DNA of 24,352 bases from Priapulus caudatus (GCF_000485595.1 NW_014577587.1:190745-215096); one strand, 5' to 3'. Numbered from the stretch's first letter, positions 1-11,369 are shown. A program made the numbers and translations. The notes: generated by a model not told the origin, from the letters alone.

Positions 1-528
1 TTTTGACTAGGTCGTCAGAAAGAATAATATAACGGTAAATGGAATATAATTAGGTTTAAGAGGTAATATCAACAATCCAGGGTAATGAATTGAATGGATA
101 GATCACCGTCAGGTAAGGAGCCAGCGAATCATAGAGTCGTCGTGATTCCATAATGCACGTACTAAATTTATAAATCACATAATACCTTATGATAGATGAA
201 TAAATGCAGTTAAAGCGGGTCGAAGGGTGGAGTCTAAGGTCACGGACCCCTAGCCAGAACCCGGAAACCGGTTTTGGAAACTGCCCTAGAACACTTAACT
301 AAAAACAATACCGGCCTTCTCTTCCCTCCCTGATTAGGTCAGGTTTTCCCGCGGAACATAAGCCAGGACAACATGATCATTATAAATAAAATCAACCATA
401 ACGAGCCAAATAGTAATGTATTAATTCCGAACAATAAGACAAGAGAGTTAAGCAAGAACAACAAATGAATACGGAACAAATAAATGCAGAAACAAATAAA
501 CTTAAAGAACTCGCGGCCAGAAGGAAAA
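1..528. other. Gene-free stretch
   Basis: Short reading frames on both strands have no recognisable domain, and no exon chain or repeat structure was identified. Confidence 0.4.
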
Positions 529-529
529 T

Positions 530-625
530 TAAAAAAACACTTAATGGGGTTCGAACAACGGTACCTCACTATCACGAAGGAACCTCATACCGTTACTCCA
601 CTGTGCACCTAAACTTGAAGATTAG
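530..625 (-). repeat. tRNA-like Pol III unit, probably SINE-derived
   Basis: On the minus strand an A-box-like GTGCACAGTGG (608 down to 598) is followed 52 bases later by the B-box-like GTTCGAACCCC (556-546) and then by a T7 run (537-531) of the kind that ends Pol III transcripts. The A-to-B spacing is slightly longer than in most tRNAs, and no convincing cloverleaf is evident. A tRNA-derived SINE head or tRNA pseudogene is the best reading. Its 5' side abuts the telomere-type array at 639. Confidence 0.4.
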
Positions 626-638
626 AGCTATATACGCA

Positions 639-722
639 GCCCTAACCCTAACCTAACCCTACCTAACTAACCTAATCCCTAACCCAAACCACCCCTAACA
701 ATAATCCTAACCTAACCTATCC
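639..722. repeat. Degenerate interstitial telomere-type array (CCCTAA)n
   Basis: Repeated CCCTAA, CCTAA and CCTAACC units are interrupted by variants. The orientation is C-rich on the plus strand. Confidence 0.85.
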
Positions 723-1723
723 TCAATTTAAATAAAATAGAAATAGCCAAAAATAATAATAAATAAATAGTGACAAAATTACATCAGGAATTATAGAGAG
801 ACCGTTGATTAGTTATCAAGGATACGAGATTAATAGAGAAACCGAGTGCGCGGTTGTTTAGACAACTCCTTATGAGATAACTACAGAGAGCGACTAAGCC
901 ACAAGTTCCATGCTCGCTTTAAACACTAACGTGGCGAGAGGTCAACACTCCTGCGCGGTGGGGTGTAGCAGTCACTCAAGAAAAACATGTGTCTGGTTAA
1001 ACTCAGCACATTAAAATAACACCTAACCTTGTTTGGATACATTATTGTATAGAATGAATGCCAAGCAAATTCCAAATTAGAGTTCAATTAAAGTTGTGGC
1101 AGTGGCTCGGGTAGGTAGCCGTATTGTGACAACAGTAGATGGGCTCCATAGGCAGGACAGAGAACTGGAAGATACAATCGAAACAGAATATTTGGTGAAT
1201 ATAGAATAGTCACACTGTATTCGCTTACACACCATACACTTTATTCATGACAGAATCATCTCTATATGCCGGCTCGAACCTTTTGCCAGATCCTACAAAG
1301 TGTGTCTTGACTACATTTGCGAACACAAATATAGAACGAACCGGTCGTGTGACTACCCACCTGACGGAATGTCGGCGAATACACAACAGACCTATTTTAA
1401 CTTATAATGACCTTTATAGGACGTCACCAGAGCAATCTAACTTGGTGCATATGCAATTAATTGCACTCTATATGCTGAATTTCAGCGAAAAAAAAAATAT
1501 GACAAAAGGCATTTTCTAGAGATCGAAATATTGTAAGGTGAAGCACGTCGCAGGGAGAGGCTTAAACTGTGTGTAAACGCCACCTTATGTCCTCGAGGCT
1601 ACGGGTACGGGTGTCCATTACACGCTTTCATACTTAACGAGACAAAGACTGCGGCGGTGCGCAAGATTTCGAAATAACGCCTTGGGAAATAAATTCACGA
1701 TTTGAGAGTTTAGATGAGCTAGA
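723..1723. other. Gene-free stretch
   Basis: The 90-codon plus-strand frame at 1247-1519 has no recognisable domain and no supporting splice context. No repeat family was identified. Confidence 0.35.
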
Positions 1724-1793
1724 ACCCTAACCCTAACCCTAACCATAACCCTAAACCTAACCCTAATCCTAATTCCCTAACCTTAACCCTAAC
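1724..1793. repeat. Interstitial telomere-type array (CCCTAA)n
   Basis: Several perfect CCCTAA units are followed by degenerate ones in the same orientation as the block at 639. It runs directly into the module at 1797. Confidence 0.9.
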
Positions 1794-1796
1794 GCC

Positions 1797-1844
1797 AAAA
1801 AGGGGCTTCAACGACCGACGGCTACCGTACCTCTAGCCACTGCG
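1797..1844. repeat. Telomere-adjacent conserved module, copy 1
   Basis: This stretch of nearly 50 bp is repeated with few differences at 22885-22930, again directly after a CCCTAA array. It contains a stem-loop at 1820-1838 (GGCTA pairing with TAGCC). A further hairpin, GCAGCGGA/TCCGCTGC, follows at about 1864-1885 and is not in the second copy. Confidence 0.7.
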
Positions 1845-2225
1845 AATTGGGCAAGTCACTGGCAGCGGATTCAAGTCCGCTGCATCACACGGTACACCCA
1901 CGTCTCACACTAGTAAAATATTGTATACCTTAGTAACTGAGCACTGTTCACTAAGTTATAGTATATAGAATATATTGCAAGATGAATTCGGTAAAATTAA
2001 AAACCACCGGGAAATTAGGTATTTCTATTCTAATACTAGTAATAGTATTCGGCATTTGAGGTATTTCGATAAATTCAGTATTTGGTATTTGCAGCGAGAT
2101 CTGTTCGACTAAAAGCGAAAACTGACTGACATTTTAAAGGCAGGGCAAAAACATCGTGCCACCGATACCGTGTCACGTGTGCCTTGCATTTCAAATTGTG
2201 TTTCAAGTTTCAACTATATAGTCTA

Positions 2226-2388
2226 CAGTAGAAGTCTGAAAATCTGGAATGCTCGGGGATTGGGTCGGTTTGGGACACACACAAACAACCAACAACAGCC
2301 TGCTAAATTTAAAAAGTGAGCGTTTTTGAAAAGTCCGGGTTCTCGGGTGGTCCGGATTTCCGGCATCCGGATTTTTGGACCGCTACTG
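2226..2388. mobile_element. 163-bp pogo/Tc1-like MITE with TA duplication
   Basis: The ends read CAGTAGAAGTCTGAAAATC on the left and, on the other strand from the right, CAGTAGCGGTCCAAAAATC. TA dinucleotides at 2224-2225 and 2389-2390 fit a TA target duplication. CAGTAG ends with AAAAATC-type subterminal sequence are typical of pogo/Tigger-like elements. There is no transposase, so it is non-autonomous. Confidence 0.65.
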
Positions 2389-2568
2389 TATTTAACTTGT
2401 GTCATTTTTAGTTTTCCAAATTCTGCTCGAATGGCAGAACTTTGCAATTTTCATACTCAGAGCGAAGCTGGAATGCTAATAGGGTAATATAGCACAAAAG
2501 CTAAACATAATACCTACAACACAAGTGAAAAATTATAAGATAATTGTTTTATTTGAGATATACATACT

Positions 2569-2613
2569 AACAGGAGTGAATGATAATATATATCTATTAT
2601 TATTCACTCTTGA
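2569..2613. mobile_element. Mini foldback element, TCAGGAGT family, diverged copy
   Basis: CAGGAGTGAAT and ATTCACTCTTG face each other around an AT-rich centre. The ends match two better copies at 6626-6691 and 14699-14771. Confidence 0.55.
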
Positions 2614-3601
2614 TGCTAACATAGTTGTTCAGCAGATTTTTTAAGGTACAGAATTTTCCAATGGATGTCACGTGTTTATATTAGTCTCGCAGCCTAGTCT
2701 GGCTATATGGGTAGAGCTGTGGGTTTAAAATGTGTTTAATTATTTTGACACAGTTTGGTAATGAGTTAAATGCTAAGGTATTCCAGAAAGTAGATCACAG
2801 CAGGGTATCTGGGAAAATAAAGTGTTAATGTTAAAAAATCCAATCTGTCTATAAATCTAACATAAAAATAAAAGGCAATGACTAATCAAGGTGTCGATGA
2901 ATTTGCATAGTTAGTTACTCACATATTTATAAAATTTATTGTTGTATTGCTTGATTGCAGGATATCACCAATACGCGCTTCATGGCGTAGCCTACCAACG
3001 GCTGTGTATCTGGAAGCCATTCGCAAAAGTCATTGCTTAGCACGAGGTGAACAATGTGGGATCTACTGCATTCAGACTGCTATGGCATTCTATATAAACC
3101 ACCATACTTTCTGACACCGTTAAGGCATGTGTAGATGCAGTAATATGTATCCAAGAATCTTTGGTACATTTACGATCATGTTCTCGGCTTTTTCACTTAA
3201 GTAGTAGTTTGATCAATACTGCATGGTACAGAATCTGTCAAATCCATTTAATGATATGTAAACCTTTAAGGGGAATAAGTAGTAAACACTAGACCATCAT
3301 TTCTAATACCAGTGAAATTTGTTAGTAAGATTACAATGCCCCGACAGTCTAGGCCCAGCAGAAAGATGAGTCACAATGCTTGAAAGCACTTGTATCAATC
3401 AGTGTCATCATGTAACAGCAATCATACAAATTTGCAGTTAAAAGCAATTGTGTGTGTGCGTGCGTGCAGGTGTGTTGCCCCTAATTCTAGTATCATCAGC
3501 AGCAAATAATGTCAGGATAGCTTCGTAACTTGCTGAATGATGTTTAGTAATAATAGTATTGAGCAATAATGTTAAATCTGATTTGAGGGTGGGCAAGTCA
3601 G
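2614..3601. other. Upstream region of TK2, no distinct feature
   Basis: No coding exon was found. A short GT/GC-rich run (about 3449-3472) and AT-rich stretches are present. TK2 5' UTR and promoter should lie here, but no clear TATA box or CpG-rich core stands out. Confidence 0.3.
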
Positions 3602-6600
3602 ATGAAGATGAGCAACGAGAAGAGCAGTGCATGGAAGTCACCAACAAGAAGCAGGAGTGACATGTCAACAGCTAGCGGGACCAGAACATTTAAGGTGAGT
3701 CACATCTTTTAGGTGTAAGGGGTAGTTGGTTGTCTCACATAGAACATGCTTAGTTTTGCAGGATAAAAGGTCTATGGTTCTAGGCTTATCATGCTAACTT
3801 TATATCAGAAGCAAAATATTAACATCTTATTATAAATATAATTAAGGTTATTATCATGCTCCCGAGTATATTGTAGGTAATGGCATGCATACGATCATTG
3901 TTGTTCATTTGCTTGAATTCATTTTTTTGTATCTACTCGTGTGATATCATGTGGGTAGTTGTGTATCGTGCCACTGTTCAAACCTCAGTTGTGTGTTCTA
4001 GGTCTCTGTCGAGGGGAACATTGCTAGCGGTAAATCTACATTCCTAGACTACTTCAACCTCAGTCCAGATGTCGAGGTTTGTATTGATTGGTTATATATG
4101 CAGTGATTTTTTTTTCGATTATAGTTATCAGTTTTTCGTCAGCACAGTTAGCCTTCATTGGCACACCTACCATTAGTTTAAACTGTAGCCAGTGTCTTTC
4201 ACTAATTGACTGTCTTGCAATGTCTCTCGCATGATGTTGGATGGGAAAATATTAAAGATTGAGATGGCATTGTTGTATTATTAAGAGCTAATAATACATG
4301 TAATAATTTATTATTAGCTGTTGATATTATCTATGATACTTTGGTTATTGTACATTATAACTCAATTTGCTTTATGCTTTCTAGGTACGCACTGAACCAG
4401 TTGAGAAATGGCGGAATCTACATGGACATAACATGCTGGTAATAAATATTTGTAGTGCTGATACAGTTTTGGTAAGGGATGATTTGGGTAAAAAAATTCT
4501 AAACTTTCCATGTGTATGTTCTAGGCACCAGGGGAGTTACTAGTCCACTTTTTAATATTGGTTTGCATAATTTCAAAAGGTTTTGTGATAAATTCATCGG
4601 TGTTTAAAGTAAATCTGTACTAGATGCTAGTTTTATTATGTGTATATTTTACAAATTGGTAATGTGAAAATAGTGCATCTGAGTATACTATAATGCATGT
4701 TTTTTGGCATCTAGAAATTTACAAAGTTCTATGGGGGACTGACCCCTTAATTTTAAACTTAAGGACGGTTACAACATTCTGAAGCCCTAATCAGTTTTAA
4801 TTAGTCGCGTCTTGAAGTTGAGGCTGAGATAGGTTAGGCGATGGTAAGTAATGTAGCCCTAGATTAAAGTATGCAAACCTATATGTTTCTCCTTAATAAA
4901 ATAGATATATACATGTATGTGTATCTCCTAAATAGAAAAGTAGCGGTGCATGGTTAAAGCCTAGCGCAGACTTGCAATTTTTGGTTACTCGTTGCTGCAA
5001 CCTGCAACCGCAAGCGATCGAACGATGTGTCACCGCGTGTGCGCACACATGCAATTTCGAAGCAATTCTATAGCAATTTAGGAGCGATTGGGAGCGACGA
5101 GTTGCTTAAAATCAAACAAGTTTGATTTCTTGCAACTCGTCGCAAGTGACCAGAATCGCTATGGGTTGCAGTTGTACGTTCCCGCAGACGTAGCGATTTC
5201 ACAGCAATTTTTACAGCGATTCTAGAATCGCTGTTGAGTTGCATGAAAAAGTCACAGGTCTGCGCTAGGCTTTAGAGTGTTTTGTTATCGTCGTAGGCGC
5301 TACTATACAAGGATCCGACGCGATGGGCTTTGAGTCTTCAAACCTACGTCCAGCTAACAATGTTGCAAATGCATACCAAACCTCATGAGAGGCCGATAAC
5401 CATAATGGAGAGATCCATATTCAGTGCGAGACACTGCTTTGTTGAGAATCTTTACCACAGGTATTGTGCATATGTTTATGTTTGCTTCTGTGTGCAGGCA
5501 TGCGAGTGTGTGAGCACGTGTGTGTATACATAATGTTTGCATGTGATATTACGTCCATGTAAATTTCCTGCGCACGTTTGTGTGCATGCGGGCATAGGTG
5601 TGCATGTTTGCAGATGTCTATGTTAGCATAAATATAGCATAAATACCTGTAGCATGTGCATGTGAGCACCTGGATAAGTAAATGTGTTTTTTTATCCGTA
5701 TTATGATAAATAAGTTTTTAAGAAGATATGAACCAGTTATTTTTCCATTGTCATCATGATGGTAGTGGCAGTATCTATTAGCATTCTGGACCCGGTTCCA
5801 CAGTCGTGGATTAACTCTTATTAACTCTGAGTTAAATTCCTTAACTCTGAGTTAAAAGTTAACTCAGAGTTATATTCCAGTCCACAGTCGTGGATTAACT
5901 TTAACTCTGAGTTAAATATGCCTAACTCTGAGTTAAAATTTAACTCTGGTATGAACCTAGATTAAACTCTTAACTCAGGGTTAAAAATCAAGTTACATTC
6001 GATCTATGATTCGATTTATTTATAGATAGTCTTCGGTATAATCCTTTAGACTAGTTTCTACGAGGTTAGTTTAGCTCTAGGGTACTAGTACTAGAGCTAA
6101 TTAGTTTATCTAGTACTGCCCCGTGTCCGATCCCCCGCTGCCGCTGGAACATAGGTGTTTGTTTACGTTTGGTGTACATTGGTCGGCCATTGATGGCGTA
6201 CCAACGCACTTCCGATCCAGGCATCCGTACTTCTACCATGTTCGTGCGTCTATCATGCGTCTATCATGCGTCTATCATGCGTCTATCATGCGTCTATCGT
6301 GTTCATCTGTTCTAACTACGTGGAATTATGGGATACTAACGCTGAAGTAAAACATTTAAGTCTGAGTTACTTAACTCAGGATTTAATCCATGTTTATGAA
6401 ACCCAAATTTAGATCGGAGTTTACTAACTCAGAGTTAGTGAGTTTAACTCAGAGTTAGTCTTAACTCAGGGTTAAAGTTAATCCACGACTGTGGAACCGG
6501 GTCCAGGTGTTTAACATTATAGAGTTATGGTTCATTTGTAGGTTTACTTGGCCTTACATGGATGCTATTTCTTTGAATGGTTCTACTTTGATGATGTATA

Positions 6601-9469
6601 ATACAGGCAGTGTATAAAGTATATATATATATATATATCAGGAGTAGATAATAGGGAATTCCCTATTATCTACTCCTGATATATATATATAGAGAGAGTC
6701 AAACCTGTAATAGCAGCTTTTCTCTTGAAGAGACACCAGTCTATAAAGGAAACTAGGTATTTTCCTTGAGTTAAGGTTATACACAGGTTTGTTTGTGTTA
6801 TATAAAAATTGAGGTTTTTGTAGTACAGACTACTCCAAATTTATCACTGATTGATACAACCGGATAAGTGCATGATGTAGCATGAATCTACTTTCGTAGG
6901 TTGGCAGCTTCAAATGATAGAGACAAGTAATTTTATTTGTTGACATCTGAGTCAAGCATTTACCAGACGCTGTAAAGCCGGTGGCTCGTCTCCATTATAA
7001 TTAATATGCCTAGAAGAAATGTACTACATATCATCTAAGCTAGTTCAAAATGTAATGTGTACATGGGATACTGGTTTGTTTTCAGTGGCAAGATGCCCAC
7101 CCCAGAATACATCGTCCTAGATGAGTGGTACCAATGGCTAGTCGCAAACACAGATGTGCATGTTGATCTCATTGGTGAGAAATACTATGTCATGATCAGT
7201 TCATTCATTGTAGCTCATACATACAATAAGTAATTTATGTAATGTGTAAAACATGAACATATCTATACTATACACTGCTATAGTATGTATATTATATCTA
7301 TATTTATATTATACTATAGATATTTTAATGAAAAGAGAAGTTTTTAACTTCAGCATCATATGTATATATTTTTGTAATGAGCTTACTCGATGGATTGCAA
7401 ATGCTCAAGTAATGATGTGACTAATAATATGATATTCCAGGAAATATGGTGTGAACTAAATCAGGTATGATTGCTAAAGTTATGTGTAAATACTAGTCAT
7501 GCAAACAGCAGTACAGCCTCGTCGCACCACTCAGGTTTAACCGTGTCATATTGTTTTTAACGTTTGGAAAAACTATATACATTTTATACTGGGTGTAGCT
7601 AAATAAAAGCTTCCTACGTAAGAGCTTGTATGTCTACAAAATACATTTACTTTGGACACACTTGGAAATTTTACATCATTTTTAGCTCACCTTGACATCG
7701 TCAAGCTGAGCTATTGCCATGGGTTGTCGTCGGTCGTACGTCCGTCCGTCCGTCCGTCCGTCCGTCCGTCCGTCAACATTTCGCTACGGTCAACGATAAC
7801 TCAGGAACCGTTTGACCCACATATTTGAAATTGGGTACAGTTGTTACTGCTATGCTCCCATATTAAACGTCCTATTTTGAAGCACGCTAGTCGACGTACT
7901 TTCGAGCCACGGCAATTTTTTGGCAAAAATGGGAATTGCCATTAGTCAGTTCAGGTTCAACGGATTTTATTCATTTTTGGTATGTGAATGAATAAGGGCT
8001 AGGGGTTTTAATATTTAAAAACAAAATTATGCAAATTAGGTAGGGTTTGGGAATTATATAGCATATTATATAGACACAAACAGTCTGTGGTGTCACATTC
8101 GTCTGGTTCGTTTTACAAGATTTCATTGACTATATCTTTAATGCAAAATTGGTATTTCCTCTCCACCCTGCCGATAAAACGTCTATATTAGAGTAAAGTT
8201 TTACAAAACATGTCGGAACGCAGCATAACCTATTTATTTCAAACGCCATCGCTACAAAGCGGGTATAGCGCCATCTCCAATCACAAATTGTGATTTATTT
8301 TGGTTTATAAATTATTATTGCGATATACAGATGGCAATCGTTTCTATAATGTACGTCGATGGTTGCTCAATTAAAACTGACTTCTCATTTTTGTCCTTTT
8401 TTGTGGTGAGCTACAGTGTCATTGACACTTTCATTTCCTTTTTCACCAAAAAGTGTTGCTAGTTGTAAGCTATTGGAGTACCCTGAAATGGCTCTAGATT
8501 GCATCTCAGAGCTTATAATTTTCAAAAAATTTCTGTGGGGCATGAAGACAGACCCGCATAGAAGTTACTACCCCTTCCTCCCCCCCTTTACCCCCCCCCC
8601 TTCCTCCCTTTTCAGCATTTGTCTGTCTCATGCCTGGTAACCTGTTACAGTGTATCTGAGAACACGCCCAGAGGTGTGTCTTGCAAGAATGTATGAACGA
8701 GATAGAAAAGAAGAGAATAAAGTTCCATTGGTGAGTGCACACGTGTACATTTATCGTTTTAACTCTGTGTAAACCTATATATCACCTATGGCAGTTAGGC
8801 AGTTTGCACTAAATTCTACCAACCCAATATTAGGAACGAATGACATTTGAATTCGAAAATTTGTTATTTAGTAATAATGGGTAATGCGAGAATGTATATT
8901 TCAACTCTACATACGAGTGTGAGTCATGTGTGTGCTTATGTTTGGCCCTATATACATATACACTATACATGTAGATATGGCTGTTTATACATTTTACCAT
9001 TTGCTAATAGGCATATCTGAACGGCTTACATGAGCTGCACGAGAACTGGTTGGTTCGACAAGTGACTGTGAAGCCACCAGCTCCCGTCCTGGTATGTAGA
9101 GACAGTCTCGTATTACGCATCATGCTGTGCTATGATTATGTGTGCTACACAGCTAGGCACATCAGAAATTGGAAATGCAAGAAAAATTCTATACGTTTGC
9201 GGATGTGTTATTCCTGCTATGGCAGTCCCGGATAACATAAGTATGGCAATAACTGGAATTGTTGATTTAATGCCAGAGTGATGTTCATTCTAAATTGGGA
9301 GGAATCTGTTTCAATGTTATCCGGTCATATTTATAGAGGCAGTTGGTGACTGATGGTGTAGAAAAATTCCTCGAATGTTTGTTGCTAGGTGTTGGATGCC
9401 AACTCTAACATGAGCGACATGGAGCACGTGATGGAGGAGTATAGAGAAAAGATCATGGGCCGATCATGA
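3602..9469 (+). CDS. TK2: Deoxyribonucleoside kinase, thymidine kinase 2 (TK2)/dNK type, complete, 8 exons
   Basis: Members phosphorylate deoxynucleosides (thymidine, deoxycytidine) to monophosphates; animal TK2 does this in mitochondria to feed mtDNA synthesis. Coding exons: 3602-3694, 4002-4076, 4385-4438, 5297-5460, 7086-7174, 8651-8730, 9011-9091, 9389-9469. All junctions are GT-AG and the frame stays open to TGA, giving 238 residues, close to fly dNK (about 250) and human TK2 (about 265). Visible motifs: P-loop GNIASGKST (36-44), TEPVEKWRN with catalytic Glu60 (59-67), [10 protein letters not shown] (88-97), MERSIFSAR (111-119), LID-type ERDRKEE (174-180) and HELHENWL (192-199). Ala118 lies where dCK and dGK carry Asp, and Val92 and Met96 match the pyrimidine-preferring TK2/dNK pocket; this separates it from dCK/dGK. 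The start is the first ATG after an in-frame stop at 3584. The N-terminus is short, so mitochondrial targeting is uncertain. Exact in vivo splicing is inferred. Confidence 0.94.
4955..5274. mobile_element. 320-bp MITE in TK2 intron 3
   Basis: A 17-bp perfect terminal inverted repeat, TAAAGCCTAGCGCAGAC (4955-4971), matches the inverse at 5258-5274. The outer TA pair fits a TA target duplication. The interior is rich in smaller inverted repeats around GCGACGAGTTGC/GCAACTCGTCGC (5094-5148) and in AGCGATT motifs. No coding capacity. Its right end lies 22 bases before the exon 4 acceptor. Confidence 0.85.
5786..6506. mobile_element. 721-bp terminal-inverted-repeat element in TK2 intron 4
   Basis: Perfect 31-bp terminal inverted repeats, starting CTGGACCCGGTTCCACAG, occupy 5786-5816 and 6476-6506. 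Inside each end the palindromic unit TTAACTCTGAGTTAA recurs many times, as expected of subterminal transposase-binding repeats. The centre holds an 11-bp tandem repeat (6245-6299) and a TAGCTCTAG/CTAGAGCTA inverted pair (about 6073-6100). There is no transposase. No clear target duplication was seen. Confidence 0.88.
6245..6299 (+). repeat. Five-copy 11-bp tandem repeat (GCGTCTATCAT)
   Basis: Five head-to-tail units, the last slightly changed, sit in the middle of the 721-bp inverted-repeat element. Confidence 0.95.
6626..6691. mobile_element. 66-bp perfect palindrome, TCAGGAGT foldback family
   Basis: Perfect inverted arms of 33 bases meet at 6658/6659 without a spacer. The arms contain ATCAGGAGTAGATAATAGGG and end in AT repeats. 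The ends match the foldback at 14699-14771. It appears inserted in an AT microsatellite within TK2 intron 4. Confidence 0.85.
6692..6795. repeat. Possible fragment of the GTCAAACCTGT-end repeat family
   Basis: GTCAAACCTGTAATAG near 6698 and the inverse-type ACACAGGTTTG near 6782 resemble the ends of the element at 14178-14368. The copy is diverged and its limits are uncertain. Confidence 0.3.
7683..8413. mobile_element. About 730-bp repeat with terminal hairpin and GTCC microsatellite, TK2 intron 5
   Basis: TAGCTCACC at 7683-7691 is matched by the inverse GGTGAGCTA at 8405-8413. The left end folds as TAGCTCA-C-CTTGA / TCAAG-C-TGAGCTA (7683-7713) and is followed by a (CCGT)n tract at about 7737-7773. 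The same hairpin-plus-CCGT organisation closes the repeat at 17460-18064. No coding frame. Confidence 0.6.
8571..8613 (+). repeat. C-rich pyrimidine tract before TK2 exon 6
   Basis: CCCCTTCCTCCCCCCC-type sequence lies about 40-80 bases upstream of the exon 6 acceptor at 8650/8651. It is probably low-complexity sequence that extends the acceptor's pyrimidine context. Confidence 0.6.
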
Positions 9470-10220
9470 TAGCAGTAGTGTGTGCATCATATCACTTAAA
9501 GATTTCCTAGCCAGGACATCTTAAAACGATGATTGATGCAGCACTTGTGCATAAGGGATGTGCTGTGATTTTTCCACTGTTTATCAAAGCTTATCGAACA
9601 ACCAAAAATGTTATCGGTACTGCACAGAAATTGTCCCAGAAGTCATTTTAGATGTCGTGTCTCTCCGCGCATCAACTACTGTATGAATGTGACACAGGGT
9701 TCCTTTTATATGATCAGATAATTGTTTTATCTATCATAGGCCTTTGCAAGGCATGTTGTTATTGTATTAGATGTGAGAGTGTGATGCCATCATGCCACTG
9801 GTAGTGCAAATGTCTAGGATGTATTTTGTCAGTGATATAATTGTCAGAATACAGTTTTGAGTCGGGGGCAAGTAGCGAGTATCTGTCATGTGTGAAGTTA
9901 TGGACTGGATCACCTCTGCACGGTGCAAATTCACTGTACTCTGAACAGGATGATCTGCAAAAGCTATAGTAATCGTGCTTTTAAGTATTTATAACCATTT
10001 TAGTTCTGACAATCATGAATGTGTGGATGTGTATCGGAATGACTACAATATGCTGGATGTTGTTATGTGTAAAAAAAACCTTCGTAATTCTGTATTAATA
10101 ATTTATTGCCACACTCAAGTATTACACAATTAGGGTATTATGGTTTGCACCATCTCGATAATCTTGAAACGAAAACTTTAGCAAGGAGCCCATAGAACAG
10201 AAGTTGCACACGTGTTGATG
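9470..10220 (+). other. TK2 3' flank, no further gene
   Basis: This presumably begins with the TK2 3' UTR. No canonical AATAAA was seen close to the stop; the first clear one is at 11013-11018, about 1.5 kb away, so the true 3' end is unknown. Confidence 0.35.
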
Positions 10221-10640
10221 TATTGTATTGTAGCATGCAATAGAAAATATCCAGGAGTTATACTATTCTCTCAGTATAACTGTACACCTATCACATGCAT
10301 TCCAGAAGCACTAATTTTGTCCCTGGTAGTCCGGTTTGGTCTCAGATGGAACTTGCAGGGGTTGTCCTATGTCACACACACTACTCTGTGGTACAGAATC
10401 GTTGTGGTTCCCACGTAGATATGAATGAAAATAGAACGGTAGTAAGGAGTGCATATCACATAAGTTGTAAACACATTGATAGTGTATTGTAGCACACATT
10501 GGAAGGTATTCAGCATTGATTCAATGTTTTCAGTGGCTCTGCTCTTCTGTATCAACCTGTGATCGCATGCATACCGGAAGCACCAATTTTGCCCCTTATA
10601 TTCTGGTTTGCCCTATGTCACACTAAAGGCTTATATCATG
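10221..10640 (+). repeat. Diverged tandem duplication, two units about 260 bp apart
   Basis: The unit from about 10221 and the unit from about 10482 share GTATTGTAGCA, then GCATGCATtCCaGAAGCACtAATTTTG-type sequence (written with differences in lower case) and CCTATGTCACAC in the same order. The copies have drifted, and the overlapping short frames are not conserved between them. Confidence 0.6.
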
Positions 10641-10677
10641 TTGTACAGCATTGTCATATACTCAGGTTAAGGTTTAG

Positions 10678-10749
10678 CTCCAAGAAACGGTATTGCTAGG
10701 GTTAGAATGACAATGTATAGACAATCCGTCGCACAGCCTGGTCGGGCTA
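10678..10749 (+). repeat. Interspersed repeat with TAGGGTTA core, copy 1
   Basis: CTCCAAGAAACGGTATTG, TAGGGTTA and then GACAATCCGTCGCACAGCCT with GGTCGGGCTA recur in the same order at 21212-21280. Here the hairpin around the TAGGGTTA core has decayed. Confidence 0.8.
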
Positions 10750-10759
10750 GTTAAGGTTA

Positions 10760-11190
10760 GGATTCTATCGTAGCATTTTCAATTATCACCATTCTCAACT
10801 GCAATTGAAATACGCGTTTGACTATAAGGTAATGTACTTATTAACTACAGAAGGTGCCAGTTACTGTAGCATTCCTCAACTTTGTATAATCGATCGGCCT
10901 ATTATGCCTTTAAACTGGTAAGAGATGCTAATATAGGCACATTTTGACCATGAAAAAGTGATGGTAAATTTTCATTGTTTTTGCCACTTTGAATATTATT
11001 TTTTATTTAAAAAATAAATGGACAACTTATCATTTGCAATACACTATCTCTTGTGAAAGTATTTTTTGCATTTACTTTTGACTGTTAACATCTCTGCCTG
11101 TGTTAGAGTAGTGTGAGTTCCTGGGATACAAGCTCTTCAACGGGAGCTGCATGCGAAAGACAATTGTATTGAATTTCTGTTAACTATGTT
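10760..11190. other. Gene-free stretch
   Basis: AT-rich sequence with no open exon chain and no repeat identified. Confidence 0.35.
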
Positions 11191-11369
11191 CAAATGTTGG
11201 CAGACATTGTTTATGGAGGTGCCTCACATGATTTGACCTTTTGATTTTGGGGATCGCGACACTTCCAGAAAGAATTTTGTTGAGAAGGTCGAGTCGGTTC
11301 TCTTTATGGCGTAGTTGAAGATTGGGCCAATTATGTGATAGTAACACTGCAGTTACGCAGTTTTTATCA

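Noticed and set aside
339-575. Hydrophobic 78-codon minus-strand frame that looks like membrane segments
   Set aside because: AT-rich sequence readily gives Leu/Phe/Ile-rich frames; no family resemblance, and it overlaps the tRNA-like unit.
1845-1890. tRNA gene suggested by GGATTCAAGTCC
   Set aside because: Only a T-arm-like hairpin is present; no A box or acceptor stem at the right distance, and the loop has the wrong size.
6245-6299. CRISPR-like regular repeat
   Set aside because: The 11-bp units are directly tandem without spacers, in a eukaryotic intron inside a transposon; an ordinary minisatellite.
11013-11018. AATAAA as the TK2 polyadenylation signal
   Set aside because: It is about 1.5 kb past the stop in AT-rich sequence; nothing ties it to TK2, so no claim is made.
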